In this document: piece after piece, positions 42,289 to 53,290 of the stretch
Layout of the letters: every line of letters begins with the position of its first letter
Numbering within the stretch: the stretch's first letter is position 1
Assembly: GCF_041146795.1 (NCBI RefSeq)
Contig: NC_135187.1
Location: 18,111,056-18,175,055, forward strand
From: Maylandia zebra
Lineage: Eukaryota > Chordata > Actinopteri > Cichliformes > Cichlidae
Direction of reading: 5' to 3'
Length of the DNA stretch: 64,000 bases
Translations under genes and position numbers: made by a program
The notes under the pieces: model-generated
Seen by the model: the letters and a program-made list of their open reading frames with translations, nothing else
Databases searched by the model: none
What the model was told of the DNA's origin: nothing

Positions 42289-43231
42289 TGTAACGGAGCG
42301 AAGGTGATTTTATTTCCACAGTGTCTTTTTTTTTTTAAAGGAAGGAAACCTTCCTCCAAACGGACAGAGCAGTGGAGCCGCCAAGGGAAAGCACACGAAT
42401 AAAATCTGTATAATTAAAATATAATTTATTATATTTAAATAGTTAAAAATGTAAAATGAATTAAAACAACCTTGGCCAAGGGGTAACACAATAAAAATCA
42501 ATAAAACAGAACATTAAAAGTCCAGTGGCATCCGCCACGATATAAAAGTCACAAAGAACTAAAAAAGTCCAGCGAAGTGATGTAAAAGGGAAACCCAGCG
42601 GAGTCCTCGCCTTCCTCCCCGCATTCCGCGTCCTGGTACGCTGAAGAAAGGGAGGGAGCGGCAGTCACTATTCTTTTCGGCAGTTTTCATTCAATAAAAG
42701 GGGATAAGTCGAAGACTTACCCCGGGTGGGCAGAGCTCTCAACTCCGCCCGCCGCTTCTTTAAAACTGCAAATCGGCACCGGCTGTCTCGCCGCCTCTGC
42801 TCTCCCGCAGTGCACAAGCTGGGCTCTTGTTGCTACTGCCGTCCGCCTGTTCGCTCTGCGTCCCTAGTCGCTGGTGCTGTCCGTCCTCGTCTTGAACGCC
42901 AAGCTCCACCAGCCCCTTCGGCTTGCAGGCGCTGCCGCCTGGCACCACTTACTCCTGGCCGTCTCTCAAGCCTCTCGGTCGAACTTCCTTCCTGTGGTCT
43001 GTCAGGCCCTCTTATTGGCCTCTCTGGGATCTCTCGCAGGTGTGATCAGTTTATTATCAGGTAGGGGCGGAGTCTTTCCAGGACAAGTCACCAAATAAAT
43101 ACCATTAAAACATGCAGTAAAACTCATAAAAATAACCCAATGTACAATATTAAACATTAAAAAGATAAAACACAACAAAAACATGCACAGTAAAAAAACT
43201 TAGATGACTTGTCCCTTTCCACCCCGTGACA
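42289..43231 (-). mobile_element. solo LTR (943 bp)
   Basis: On the minus strand it begins TGTCACGGGGTGGAAAGG and ends CTTCGCTCCGTTACA. It is flanked by a 4-bp duplication ATAG (42285-42288 and 43232-43235). It contains AATAAA near its 3' end. No pol or gag is nearby. Length and the 4-bp duplication would fit a retrovirus-like element, but the family is not known to me. ORFs of up to 112 codons inside it lack any domain. Confidence 0.6.
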
Positions 43232-43584
43232 ATAGCAAGCCTCTTCAGTGGAAATCAGATGTACAACATGGAGTTAAGGCTCTGCAAGGACATCCGATTT
43301 CTAAGTTTGCAATGATTAGAATGATGTATTATAGTGCACCGATTTATATTAGACAAAGAAAAATGTACATTTACCGCTGCTCCCGCCCTGCGTTACAGTG
43401 GGAGAGGAGCAACGGCTTCGCTCATGCGCGATTCATTTGCAGTTTTGTACGCATAGGGGTGAATATCTCTTGCTCTGACAGCAGCTGGAGGCGACTGCTG
43501 CGTGAGGACTATCTGCCGCCTGTGAGCGCTTTGGCATGGGCGAGGTGCCCACGCCAACACCTGCTTTCACATCAAAACGTCTCC
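43232..43584. other. intergenic, nothing recognised
   Basis: A 138-codon ORF overlaps here but shows no motif or low-complexity pattern and is not called. Confidence 0.4.
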
Positions 43585-43702
43585 AATAACACCAGAAAAA
43601 GTTACCAGATTTGTCGCTAGTCGCTTTTTAGAAAAAAAGTCGCTGATAGGTTCTGAAAACTTGCTAGGTGTAGCGACAAAGTTGCTAAGTTGGTAACACT
43701 GG
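43585..43702 (-). repeat. fragment of a fish MITE
   Basis: The minus strand begins cagtgttaccaacttagcaa and contains repeated tcgct/gcgac motifs. I recognise this as a common teleost short element, probably hAT-type. The other end is missing. Confidence 0.45.
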
Positions 43703-43975
43703 GGCTGGGCAGCGTATGTTTGCTGATGGGTGAGAAGTCATATATAAAAACATAGTATAAAACATAAATGTTCTTACTGGGCCTGGCAGGGAAAATCACC
43801 CCTTTGCTGGCCTAAGAAAAGGGACAATTTAAAAAAAAAAACAAAGTACGCACAGTAGTACTGAAATATGTATTGTTAATTATAATGTATTGAATTTATT
43901 CATGTAAACCTGTACTGTTGCTGTTTTTGTTAACTGCCACTTTTGATTTCCTCTGCCTGGATTTAAAAGGCCAAA

Positions 43976-44694
43976 TTGAATCAAGGGAGAACGAGAAGAG
44001 GATCGGCGAGTGCTTCACCATACAATACAGTGCAGCTGATTAACCTGCAAGAAGAATTTCAAATGATACAGGCTGAAAATGTCAAATTAAAAGAAGAGGC
44101 AGAAAAATCAAGAGGAGAAGCTAAAAATTCAAAGTTTGAAACTGAAGTAGTATTGCAGGAATTACTGCATGTGGGTCTCAAACTTAAAGGAGAGAAAATG
44201 GGAAAACAACAGGCAGAAAACGAGAATGAAAACATGAAGAAAGAACTGTTGGAAGCTCAAAAAGCATTGGAGGAAGAGAAAACCACAGCACAAGAAGCCA
44301 AAAGTAAATATCAAACTGCAAAGAAGGAGGCAGGAAATGTGATTCGGGAATTACAGGAGGTTCAGGAAGCTTTTGAAGAGGAAAGAAGGAAAATGCAGTT
44401 GGCAACACAAGAAGCTGCAAATGTAACGGCTGAAGCTGAAAAACTAAGGAAGGAATTACTGCATGTAAAGCAACAACTTCAAGAGGAGGAAAAAACGTAA
44501 ACATGAGGCAGAAAATGAGATTGAAAATATGAAGAAAGAATTGTTGGAAGCTCAAAAAGTGCTGGAGGAAGAGAAAATTAAAATACAGGAAGCAAAGAAA
44601 GAAATGGAAGATACAAAGAGTTACACTCAAAACATGAAGAAGGAACTGATGAAAGTGCAAGAAGAACTTGCAAAAGAGAAAATTGAGGTGAAGG
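43976..44694 (+). pseudogene. coiled-coil protein fragment, frameshifted and cut by a BEL LTR
   Basis: An open frame of 174 codons (43976-44500) is almost wholly charged heptad helix, with repeats such as MKKELLEAQKALEEEK. A run of six A at about 44490 leads to TAA. With one A fewer the frame would stay open to 44694, where the BEL 5' LTR begins, and it carries a second copy, MKKELLEAQKVLEEEK. An AG acceptor precedes the segment at about 43968, so it may be an exon. I do not recognise the protein: it could be part of a fish coiled-coil family or an old retrogene. Confidence 0.5.
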
Positions 44695-45303
44695 TGTTCT
44701 GAAGGCAGGACTGTGATGCAGTTTTCTGCCTCGCCACTAGAGGGCGCGGACGTTTTGTGAGTAATGTTTGACTGGGATGGAAAATGGTGTTCATGAAGGC
44801 AGTGTGAATCACAAGTTATGCTCGGGAGCAGTTTATGTGGGTTCAATGAGAGTGTGCGTCCATAAAACTGGTGAGTTACAGGATATTTCTTGTGTAAGAA
44901 GGATAGCCTGTATGTTTTCTTGCTCTGGACGTCCTCTGTTTGTACATTTTCTATAAGCTAAGTTATCGCTAAGCTAAGCGGGCTAAGCTAAGCTAAGTTC
45001 GCCTAGGCCAAACTGAGTTCAGTTTGAGTTGGGGATTTGTTATGTGTATTTGCCTTCTTTAGTTGGCATCATAAGTGAGTGGGGCACAAGAGTTAAGTGA
45101 TGGGAAGATGTTTATTTTCTTTGTTGTCAAATATGGTTCAGACTATAAGTAAAAGCCGCCAGCTTAGTATTAGGGCCTATAAGACAAGTATGTGGCTGTA
45201 ATATGTTATATGGTGATTATTGTTGTCTATAATTTGATTGTAATTTGTGTTCTATTTTCCATTCTGTTTGTAGAACCACACACACACTCATACCCACACC
45301 CAC
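44695..45303 (+). repeat. BEL 5' LTR (at least 609 bp)
   Basis: Begins TGTTCTGAAGGC. Contains a GCTAA-rich tandem stretch (44954-44997). The 3' boundary is uncertain because the 3' copy is truncated; the true end may extend to about 45366. Confidence 0.8.
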
Positions 45304-45482
45304 GCTAAATCTGCCATTAAAGAGCTGAACGATCATCCCCTGTCCTCGTTAATTTCTGGAGGGTCATAGTGGCACTTGACCTGTGCACACCCTGCGATCA
45401 CCACCGTAGAACTGAACCTCATATCAGAAATCATCATAACAAAATTGGTCCTTCGAGCCGGATAGGTGATTACAGAGTGAAG

Positions 45483-46544
45483 ATGGATTATGACCCCCAG
45501 AGAGCAGGTGCACGTCCACGGAGGGCTGTGCGACCACCAGGATGGATGACTCAGTATGAAGGCTACACACTGCCACCCACTGCTACATTGGAGCAACAGC
45601 AGACTAGAGAGGGATACGCCAAGATGACGCCCCTCACCCAGACTCCTGGTTCTATTGGAGCTGCAGGACAGACTCCAGTGTCATCCAGCATCCCTCAGGA
45701 GTTCATGAACATTGTGCAGCAACTGCAGGAGGACAACAGGCAACTTCAGATGATGGTAGGAGACATGAGGAGGCAGATGGATCGTAATGTCAGCACGTTG
45801 GAATCCACCCGCTTACGTTCTGCCCAGCAACCAGGGGGCTACATTTCAGCTGATAACACTTGGGTCTCCACACCTCTAACTACACAGCCTTTTCCCCTGA
45901 GACCAGAGCAGCACAATATATCCTACACACAGGATGCAGCTGAAGAATGGCCAGTACCACCACCTCCAGTTTTTCTCCCAAGAGATCATCCTGATCTACC
46001 AGAGGTACAGTCTGTTCCACCTCCACCGCTACCAGCCATTGCACAAGAGCTTAGCCAACGCTTACAAGAGCTACAGTTACAGCAACCCTCAGCCACTGAA
46101 ACTCCTGAGTTTCAGCCTCGTGCGCCACAGTCCACCCCCTTATCTCAATCACTAGCTGGGCCTAGTTTCGACGCGAACATGCTCCCCCCAGAACAAATGC
46201 TGGCTCCCACTACAGCCATAGGTGTAAAGGAGAAGACCTACAGAGGACCATCGCCCTCCATCCCAGAGTTCACGCAGGGTGATCCCAGGCAGTTTGCTAG
46301 ATTAAGGCTTGCCCTAGACAATATTCTCCCCTTTGATGCAACGGAGAGGTTCAAATATCAGGTCTTATGTGACCACCTTAAATTTGAGGAAGCTCTTTTA
46401 ATTGCTGACTCCTACAGTAACTCACCTCACCCCTACTCTGACACGATGGCCTCGCTCATTAAACATTACGGTCAGCCGCACCAGCTGTCACTGCAGAGGA
46501 TAGCAGAGCTTATGGATGAGCCCAGCATCCGCCCACACGTCTGA
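45483..46544 (+). CDS. gag: BEL gag-like protein, N-terminal part (frameshifted)
   Basis: The frame is open from 45369. I prefer the Met at 45483 (MDYDPQRAGARPRRAVRPPG) because the segment before it overlaps the likely LTR end. It contains a short coiled-coil (LQEDNRQLQMMVGDMRRQMD), a proline/glutamine-rich linker, then the DUF1759-like gag core from 'PSIPEFTQGDPRQFARL'. It stops at 46542-46544. The core continues in the +1 frame from about 46530, so either a single-base change broke the gene or a frameshift is used. Confidence 0.75.
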   Translation: MDYDPQRAGARPRRAVRPPGWMTQYEGYTLPPTATLEQQQTREGYAKMTPLTQTPGSIGAAGQTPVSSSIPQEFMNIVQQLQEDNRQLQMMVGDMRRQMDRNVSTLESTRLRSAQQPGGYISADNTWVSTPLTTQPFPLRPEQHNISYTQDAAEEWPVPPPPVFLPRDHPDLPEVQSVPPPPLPAIAQELSQRLQELQLQQPSATETPEFQPRAPQSTPLSQSLAGPSFDANMLPPEQMLAPTTAIGVKEKTYRGPSPSIPEFTQGDPRQFARLRLALDNILPFDATERFKYQVLCDHLKFEEALLIADSYSNSPHPYSDTMASLIKHYGQPHQLSLQRIAELMDEPSIRPHV

Positions 46545-49500
46545 TGACACAACTGGATTCAGAAGGTTTGCACTGAGAGTCCGTGCTCTGGTCGGCATGT
46601 TAGAGCAACTTGGGGAAGATGGACACATAGAGCTGCAATGCGGGTCTCATGTTGCTAGACTGACACGAAAGCTACCCCAAGACCTACGTGCTGCTTTCCG
46701 CCGCTACCTTTACCCACAGAAAGATGGAATACCATCATTGAGAGACTTTGCAGAGTGGCTGGAGTATGAGCTGGTCATTCAAGAGGGCGGAGATCACACA
46801 GAGAAGGTAGAGGAGAGCTCGAGAGACAGGAGCAGCATGAAAAGAGATAAACGAGCCACCAAAAGGACTACCACCGTGCTGCATGGTGCAACACACAACA
46901 CTGCCCCCCAAAGGTCCTCAGCCACAACCCCTTCCACTTCTGAGGTCCAAGACAAGCACACAGCTTATTGTCCATATTGTAATAACACTCTGCACTTCCT
47001 AGATCAATGTGTCAACTTCAAGATGCTGACTAAGGAGCAGAAATCAACTTGGATTAAGTCCAACAATCGCTGTTGGCGTTGTGGGCGGCACCACCAGGCC
47101 GCTCAGTGTCGACTTAAAGTGCAGTGTAAGACATGCAGGGGAAAACACCTAGAGGCCCTGCATGAAGTGAATCTCAGACCTGCTGCACCCAATCCACCAA
47201 TGGAACACGTCGCTGAGCTGGGGAGTAAACCATCTACTGAGGTACTTTATCTAGACCGGCGTGCTGGCTGTAGCCAAGTACTTCTGAAGATAACCAAAGT
47301 GCTGCTGCAGAACGGTGAGCACACCCTGGAGACATTCGCCATATTGGATGATGGATCTGAGAGGACGATCCTTCTCCCGGAGGCCACTCAAAGACTGCAG
47401 TTACAGGGCACGGCAGAGAGTCTTACTCTACGTACGGTGAGACAAGGATTGAGAACCTTGCATGGCGCATCAGTGACAGTCAAAGTCTCCCCTGCCAGCC
47501 AACCATCCAGAACATTCACCATTGAGAGAGCCTTCACAGCAGATGACCTAGGCTTGGCTGAACATTCCTACCCTGTGAAGGCACTTCAACAGAAATATAG
47601 ACACTTGAGAAGGCTTCCCTTGCAGCCCTTCACAAATGCCCAGCCACTCCTTCTGATCGGCTCTGACTGTCCTCACCTAGTAACGCCCATCAAACCTGTG
47701 CGCCTAGGCTTACCTGGAGGACCAGCTGCAGTCAAGACTAGACTTGGTTGGGTACTACAGGGACCAATCCCCTCCCTTAAGCACTCTGCTCAACCACAAC
47801 AGTGCCTCTTCCTCTCAACTGCCTCTCCTCAATCAGAGCTTCATAGTCAAGTAGAGAGGCTTTGGCAACTTGACACTCTCCCATATCGAAGTGAGAAACT
47901 AGTGACACGGTCTCGGAGGGAAGAGCAAGCTATGAGGCTTTTGGAGGCAAAGACGACAAGACTGAATGTTGAGGGAGTAAACAGATGTTCAACTCCCCTT
48001 CTGCGTGTCAGTGATATGCCTACACTCCGGGTGCCACCTGAAGCAGTACTCCCCAATCTACGTGGCACGGAGAAGCGCCTCAGTCGAGACCCAGAGAAGG
48101 CTAAAGCTTATCAAGCGGAGATGGCAAAGTTGATAGCAGCAGGCTATGTCAGAGAAATCAGTGAGGAGGAAATGAGGGCCTCCACAGAATCATGGTTCAT
48201 CCCCCACCACATGGTGACACACAACGGAAAGAACCGTGTGGTGTTTAATTGCTCATTCACCTATAGGGATCAGAACCTCAACGAGCTGCTTTTACCAGGC
48301 CCGAACCTGGGGGCCTCTCTTCTTGGTGTGCTGCTACGCTTCAGAGAACGCTCCATCGCAGTTAGCAGTGATATCAAGGGGATGTTCCACCAGGTGAGAC
48401 TACTGCCTGAGGACCGGCCACTACTACGTTTCCTCTGGCGCGATCTGCAACGAGACACCCATCCCAAGGTGTATGAATGGCAGGTGCTCCCCTTTGGGAC
48501 AACATGCTCACCGTGCTGTGCAATTTATGCACTCCAGCGACACGTCCATGACCACAGTGACCAGGGAGATGACGTGCGTGACTCCATTGAGAAGAATTTT
48601 TATGTTGACAACTGGTTACAGAGCTTCTCTTCTCCAGATGTGGCCACAGAGGTTGTGGACAAACTACGGTCACTATTATCTGAGGGAGGATTTGAGCTCA
48701 GACAGTGGGCCAGCAGCACCCCAGATCTCATCAGCCATCTACCAAAGGAAATAAGATCGGAGAGCAGCGTACAGTGGCTGAATCAAACTGATATGGACCC
48801 TCAAGAACCTGCTCTAGGTTTGCGCTGGATGTGCTGCTCTGACACTCTGCACTACAAGTCCATGCAGTTGGAGAGGAATCCTCCTACCATGAGAAACATC
48901 TACCGGGTTCTGGCGAGTCAGTATGACCCACTAGGGTTTCTCGTCCCCTTCACAACGAGGGCGAAGGTACTAGTCCAGCAGCTGTGGGACAAAAAGCGTG
49001 AGTGGGATGACCCCCTGTTACCAAGTGACCTGCTCTCGGCATGGAACGAATGGGAGGGTGAGCTGCAACATCTGGACGACATTAGTCTACAACGTTGTTA
49101 TGTAAGCCCAGAGCTGGACAAATCTGACAGTAGGCGTGAGTTGCACATCTTCTGCGATGCATCTCAACAAGCATATGGAAGCGTTGCCTACCTACGGACG
49201 GAAGATGCTGCTGGAAAGGTGGAAGTTGCTTTCCTGACTGCCCGCTCTAGGGTGGCCCCTAAACGGCAGATGTCCATGCCACGTCTGGAACTATGTGCAG
49301 CCTTGACTGGAGCTCAACTTGCTAGCCTGCTGACCAAAGAGCTCACCCTACCACTATGCAGAGTGGTGTTATGGACAGACTCCACCACTGTCCTAACATG
49401 GATCCAGTCAGAGTCCTGTCATTTCAAGGTGTTCGTGGGAACTCGGATAGCTGAAATCCAGGAACTGACAGACAGCCAGTCTTGGCGTTATGTGACAACA

Positions 49501-51159
49501 TATGACAATCCGGCAGATGATCTAACTAGGGGTAAAAGGCTACAAGACCTCACAGTCCAGTCCCGGTGGGCATGTGGGCCCCCGTTTCTGCAGCTACATC
49601 GAGACCAGTGGCCAGAGCACCCAGCCACACCATGTACAGACTTTGCTGAGGAGCAGCGTAAACCAATAACTTGCTTAGCTGTGTCTACTGACTCTATCTC
49701 CCTGCCTGATGCACAGCAGTTTACCAGTTTTAGCAAGCTTTTGGAAGAAACAGCCAGGTGCCTTCACGGGGCGGCTGGTGACAATCTCACATCAGAGAAC
49801 TACAAGGAGGCTGAGCTTATTCTGCTGAGAGCTGCTCAGAAAGACAGTTTCCCTGATGAGATCCAGTGCCTGACCACTGGGAAACCAGTTCTCTCATCCA
49901 GCCGTCTGTTTTGCCTAGACCCGGAATTTGATAAGTCGCTTCAACTCATAAGAGTAGGTGGTCGTCTCAGACGATGCCATGATTTGGAAGCTGCTGTGAT
50001 ACATCCAGTAGTATTGGACCCTAAACATCCAGTCACCAGACTACTCATCCGACAGGCTGACAGTGATTTGAAACACCCAGGAGCAGAGAGATTGTTTGCA
50101 GAGTTGAGAAGGAAATACTGGATTCTTCGCGGCCGTGAAGCCGTAAGAAGCGAACAGCGCTCCTGCCCTGAGTGCCAAAAATGGAGAGCCCAACCTGCCA
50201 ACCCAAAGATGGCTGACCTTCCCCTTGCACGCCTACGATTACATCAGCCAGCCTTCTTCTCAACAGGCATCGACTGCTTTGGGCCAATGCAGGTGAAAGT
50301 TGGTCGGAGAAATGAAAAACGCTGGGGCCTGCTCTTCAAATGCTTGACGACTCGTGCCATTCATATTGAGGTGTTGTCTAGTATCAACACCGACTCATTT
50401 CTAGTGGCATTAAGAAGATTTGTCTCTCGTCGTGGGAAACCAGCTGAGATACTGTGTGACCAGGGAACAAATTTCCGAGGTGGGGATCGGGAGCTCCAGG
50501 AAACTTTCAAAGCCCTGCATCCCTCTTTACAAGGCAAGTTAGCAGAGCAGCAGATCAAGTTTCGATTTAACCCTCCCAGTTCTCCCCACTTTGGAGGATC
50601 CTGGGAGCGAGAGATCAGGTCCATAAAGGCAGCTCTGGCCTCCACATTGGGCTCACAGGTTGTAAAAGAGGAAATACTCCAAACAGTGTTGATCGAGATC
50701 GAGGGAATACTCAACTCGAAACCCTTGGGGTACGTGTCATCAGACGTGGCTGACCCAGACCCCATTACCCCAAATTTGTTGCTGATGGGGCGGCTAGACC
50801 CTTCCCTACCCCAAGTGATATACTACGACTCAGAGCTCATTGGACGACGATCATGGAGGACCTGTCAGGTGTTATCCGATCGCTTCTGGACACAGTTCAT
50901 ACGCCACTACCTGCCTACACTGCAGACACGGTCAAAGTGGCAGAAAGACACTGCTCCGATCCAGCTGGGCACTGTGGTGATGATAGTGGATCCCCATCTT
51001 CCCAGAGCATCATGGCCTGTTGGGAAGATCAACAGGGTATTCCCCGGAGCTGATGGTTTGATCCGATCTGCAGAAGTGGACGTAAAGGACCGTACCTACG
51101 TACGCCCAGTGAGCCGCCTTATTCGACTACCTGCAGTACCAGAACAAAATGGACAGTAA
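46516..51159 (+). CDS. pol: BEL/Pao gag C-terminus, protease, reverse transcriptase, RNase H, integrase
   Basis: 1547 codons from a Met at 46516 in the +1 frame relative to the upstream ORF. The first 90 residues finish the gag core. Cys/His knuckles lie at 152-207 (CPYC, CWRC, CKTC). The Pao-type protease has LDDGS at 277-281. The reverse transcriptase has D619 and YVDN at 696-699, where most families have YVDD. RNase H shows D881, E925 and D955. The integrase has the zinc-finger CPEC at 1217-1220 and core D1253, D1315, E1364. The C-terminus has the DUF5641-like region (WPVGKINRVFPG). Stop TAA at 51157-51159, 41 bp before the 3' LTR. There is no internal stop. Confidence 0.93.
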   Translation: MSPASAHTSDDTTGFRRFALRVRALVGMLEQLGEDGHIELQCGSHVARLTRKLPQDLRAAFRRYLYPQKDGIPSLRDFAEWLEYELVIQEGGDHTEKVEESSRDRSSMKRDKRATKRTTTVLHGATHNTAPQRSSATTPSTSEVQDKHTAYCPYCNNTLHFLDQCVNFKMLTKEQKSTWIKSNNRCWRCGRHHQAAQCRLKVQCKTCRGKHLEALHEVNLRPAAPNPPMEHVAELGSKPSTEVLYLDRRAGCSQVLLKITKVLLQNGEHTLETFAILDDGSERTILLPEATQRLQLQGTAESLTLRTVRQGLRTLHGASVTVKVSPASQPSRTFTIERAFTADDLGLAEHSYPVKALQQKYRHLRRLPLQPFTNAQPLLLIGSDCPHLVTPIKPVRLGLPGGPAAVKTRLGWVLQGPIPSLKHSAQPQQCLFLSTASPQSELHSQVERLWQLDTLPYRSEKLVTRSRREEQAMRLLEAKTTRLNVEGVNRCSTPLLRVSDMPTLRVPPEAVLPNLRGTEKRLSRDPEKAKAYQAEMAKLIAAGYVREISEEEMRASTESWFIPHHMVTHNGKNRVVFNCSFTYRDQNLNELLLPGPNLGASLLGVLLRFRERSIAVSSDIKGMFHQVRLLPEDRPLLRFLWRDLQRDTHPKVYEWQVLPFGTTCSPCCAIYALQRHVHDHSDQGDDVRDSIEKNFYVDNWLQSFSSPDVATEVVDKLRSLLSEGGFELRQWASSTPDLISHLPKEIRSESSVQWLNQTDMDPQEPALGLRWMCCSDTLHYKSMQLERNPPTMRNIYRVLASQYDPLGFLVPFTTRAKVLVQQLWDKKREWDDPLLPSDLLSAWNEWEGELQHLDDISLQRCYVSPELDKSDSRRELHIFCDASQQAYGSVAYLRTEDAAGKVEVAFLTARSRVAPKRQMSMPRLELCAALTGAQLASLLTKELTLPLCRVVLWTDSTTVLTWIQSESCHFKVFVGTRIAEIQELTDSQSWRYVTTYDNPADDLTRGKRLQDLTVQSRWACGPPFLQLHRDQWPEHPATPCTDFAEEQRKPITCLAVSTDSISLPDAQQFTSFSKLLEETARCLHGAAGDNLTSENYKEAELILLRAAQKDSFPDEIQCLTTGKPVLSSSRLFCLDPEFDKSLQLIRVGGRLRRCHDLEAAVIHPVVLDPKHPVTRLLIRQADSDLKHPGAERLFAELRRKYWILRGREAVRSEQRSCPECQKWRAQPANPKMADLPLARLRLHQPAFFSTGIDCFGPMQVKVGRRNEKRWGLLFKCLTTRAIHIEVLSSINTDSFLVALRRFVSRRGKPAEILCDQGTNFRGGDRELQETFKALHPSLQGKLAEQQIKFRFNPPSSPHFGGSWEREIRSIKAALASTLGSQVVKEEILQTVLIEIEGILNSKPLGYVSSDVADPDPITPNLLLMGRLDPSLPQVIYYDSELIGRRSWRTCQVLSDRFWTQFIRHYLPTLQTRSKWQKDTAPIQLGTVVMIVDPHLPRASWPVGKINRVFPGADGLIRSAEVDVKDRTYVRPVSRLIRLPAVPEQNGQ

Positions 51160-51200
51160 ATGACATTCTGCAAACTTGCGAGGGCAAGTTGGGGGGCGGC

Positions 51201-51654
51201 TGTTCTGAAGGCAGGACTGTGATGCAGTTTTCTGCCTCGCCACTAGAGGGCGCGGACGTTTTGTGAGTAATGTTTGACTGGGATGGAAAATGGTGTTCAT
51301 GAAGGCAGTGTGAATCACAAGTTATGCTCGGGAGCAGTTTATGTGGGTTCAATGAGAGTGTGCGTCCATAAAACTGGTGAGTTACAGGATATTTCTTGTG
51401 TAAGAAGGATAGCCTGTATGTTTTCTTGCTCTGGACGTCCTCTGTTTGTACATTTTCTATAAGCTAAGTTATCGCTAAGCTAAGCGGGCTAAGCTAAGCT
51501 AAGTTCGCCTAGGCCAAACTGAGTTCAGTTTGAGTTGGGGATTTGTTATGTGTATTTGCCTTCTTTAGTTGGCATCATAAGTGAGTGGGGCACAAGAGTT
51601 AAGTGATGGGAAGATGTTTATTTTCTTTGTTGTCAAATATGGTTCAGACTATAA
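51201..51654 (+). repeat. BEL 3' LTR, left part
   Basis: 454 bp aligning with 44695-45148 with no length change, ending at the TAA target of the Harbinger insertion. A purine-rich ggggggc tract precedes it at about 51190-51200. The right part is 55249-55403. Confidence 0.92.
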
Positions 51655-51850
51655 CGGTGTGTTCACACCGAACGCGATGGACGCGAATAAAACGCCCCAA
51701 ACGCCCCTAATTTGACGTGTGTACATTCGCGTCTCAACGCGTGTCCAAGAAAAATCCATCGCGCGTCAAAATATGATATTTTGACGCGCGTGAACCGGAA
51801 ATGTGGGAGGAATGTGGGAGGGAGTTGTGCCAGACCGGTATCTTTGCAAG

Positions 51851-53290
51851 ATGGCAGCTATCGAGCTAGCGCTTGAAGAGAGAGTCTCCCTTCTCTATGT
51901 ACTGTGGAGAGCAGAGCAGCAGCGTAAAAGACGTCCTCGCCGTACCTGGGTCCATCAGGTCCTCCAGAGGCATGAGCAGTTTGGTGAGTTTCACCACTTG
52001 CTCCAGGAGCTGCGGCTGGATGACGGCCGATTCCAGCGCTATCACCGTCGGCCAGTTTGAGGACCTGCTTTCCCTCGTCGGTCCCAGCATTGCCCGCCTA
52101 GACACCAATTACAGACGCTCAATCCCACCTGCAGAGCGCCTGTCCGTCTGCCTGAGGTTAGTAAAACTATTTAATACGGTAGTCCTTTATTGATATCTGT
52201 GCTAATATGCTAATCCATCCAGTTATACACTGCTAACATGGATGTGCTATGCTAACAGTGAATGCTGTCGGTGTTTACTGAAAGCAAACTGTGGTACAGA
52301 GACGACTCTTTATAATATTTCTAGTGATACTCAGAAGGTCTCATCAAGTCCCGATTTAATTCGATTTATGCTGTTATCAGTGTTTGAATGATAGCATGGC
52401 TGTGGTGTCACATCAATGTATGCGCTCGGTGTTTGCTGATATCAAACTGTAGCATTAGGACCACTGAGTTAACCTTTGTAGTGATACTCACTCCTTTTTA
52501 TTTAGAGCTGGTTTAATTCTGGGATAGTTGAATATTTGTATATAATCCCTGCAGCTGTCAGACTCTATAGCAGGGGTCACAGCCTTTATTAAAACAGAGT
52601 TAGATAAAACTGAACAGTTTGGTTCATCTTTAGTTACATGGTTCTATCTTGATAAGCTGTCTTATCACAGATTAATTTTTCAAAAATATTAATGATTTAA
52701 GCAAGGAAAGGGCTACATGTCAACACACAACTCTTTATTTCTATTAATGTCTTACTTCATTCCTACCTGATTGACATGTTTAGGAATTATGAGTGATTGG
52801 CTCACTGTAGTTGTGAAAGTTGCTACCAATCAAATTATGATATGTTAAAGTTAAAACAAAACACTGTTTTAGATATGATCTAATATACATTTTGTAATTA
52901 TCCTTATAATTACAAAAGGTTTTATGTAAGATTCATGTTTTGTGATTTAAATCTGACATCACAAAAGTATTTTGGAATTTGAATAATGTATTTTGTAACT
53001 GCAGTACACATAATACTGATTTTGAACAATTTTGTCCAGGTTCCTTGTCACCGGGGACTCCTTCAGGACCATCGCGTTCAGTTTCAGAGTCGGTGTGTCC
53101 ACGGTGAGCCAGATCACCCCCAAGGCAGCGACGTCCATCTGGGACTGTCTAGTGGACGACTTCATGGCTGTGCCTTCACCTGGAGACTGGCGGTCCATCA
53201 CAGAGGGATTCCAGGAGCGCTGGAACTTTCCTCTGTGCTGTGCAGCTCTGGATGGGAAGCACGTCCAGACAAAGGCACCCCATATATCAT
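51851..53290 (+). pseudogene. Harbinger transposase, 5' half (two exons, frameshift, no catalytic end)
   Basis: Exon 1 (51851-52156) starts MAAIELALEERVSLLYVLWR and reads through 'FGEFHHLLQELRLDDGRFQR'. A frameshift near 52040 moves the rest ('QFEDLLSLVGPSIARLD') to another frame. The donor is gag/gttagt. Exon 2 starts at 53040 after tttgtccag and continues 'GDSFRTIAFSFRVGVSTVSQ' to 'CAALDGKHVQ', containing the first catalytic Asp of the DDE_Tnp_4 domain. The later Asp and Glu are absent because unrelated repeat sequence begins near 53290. A comparable C-terminal piece lies on the other strand at 55404-57150. Confidence 0.85.

Noticed and set aside
44184..44846. 220-codon minus-strand ORF rich in Phe, Leu and His
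   Set aside because: It is the antisense of the coiled-coil frame (Lys/Glu codons read backwards) and runs into the BEL LTR.
45360..45390. Primer-binding site for BEL
   Set aside because: TGGCACTTGACC follows the likely LTR end but I cannot match it to a tRNA 3' end, and the LTR boundary is uncertain.
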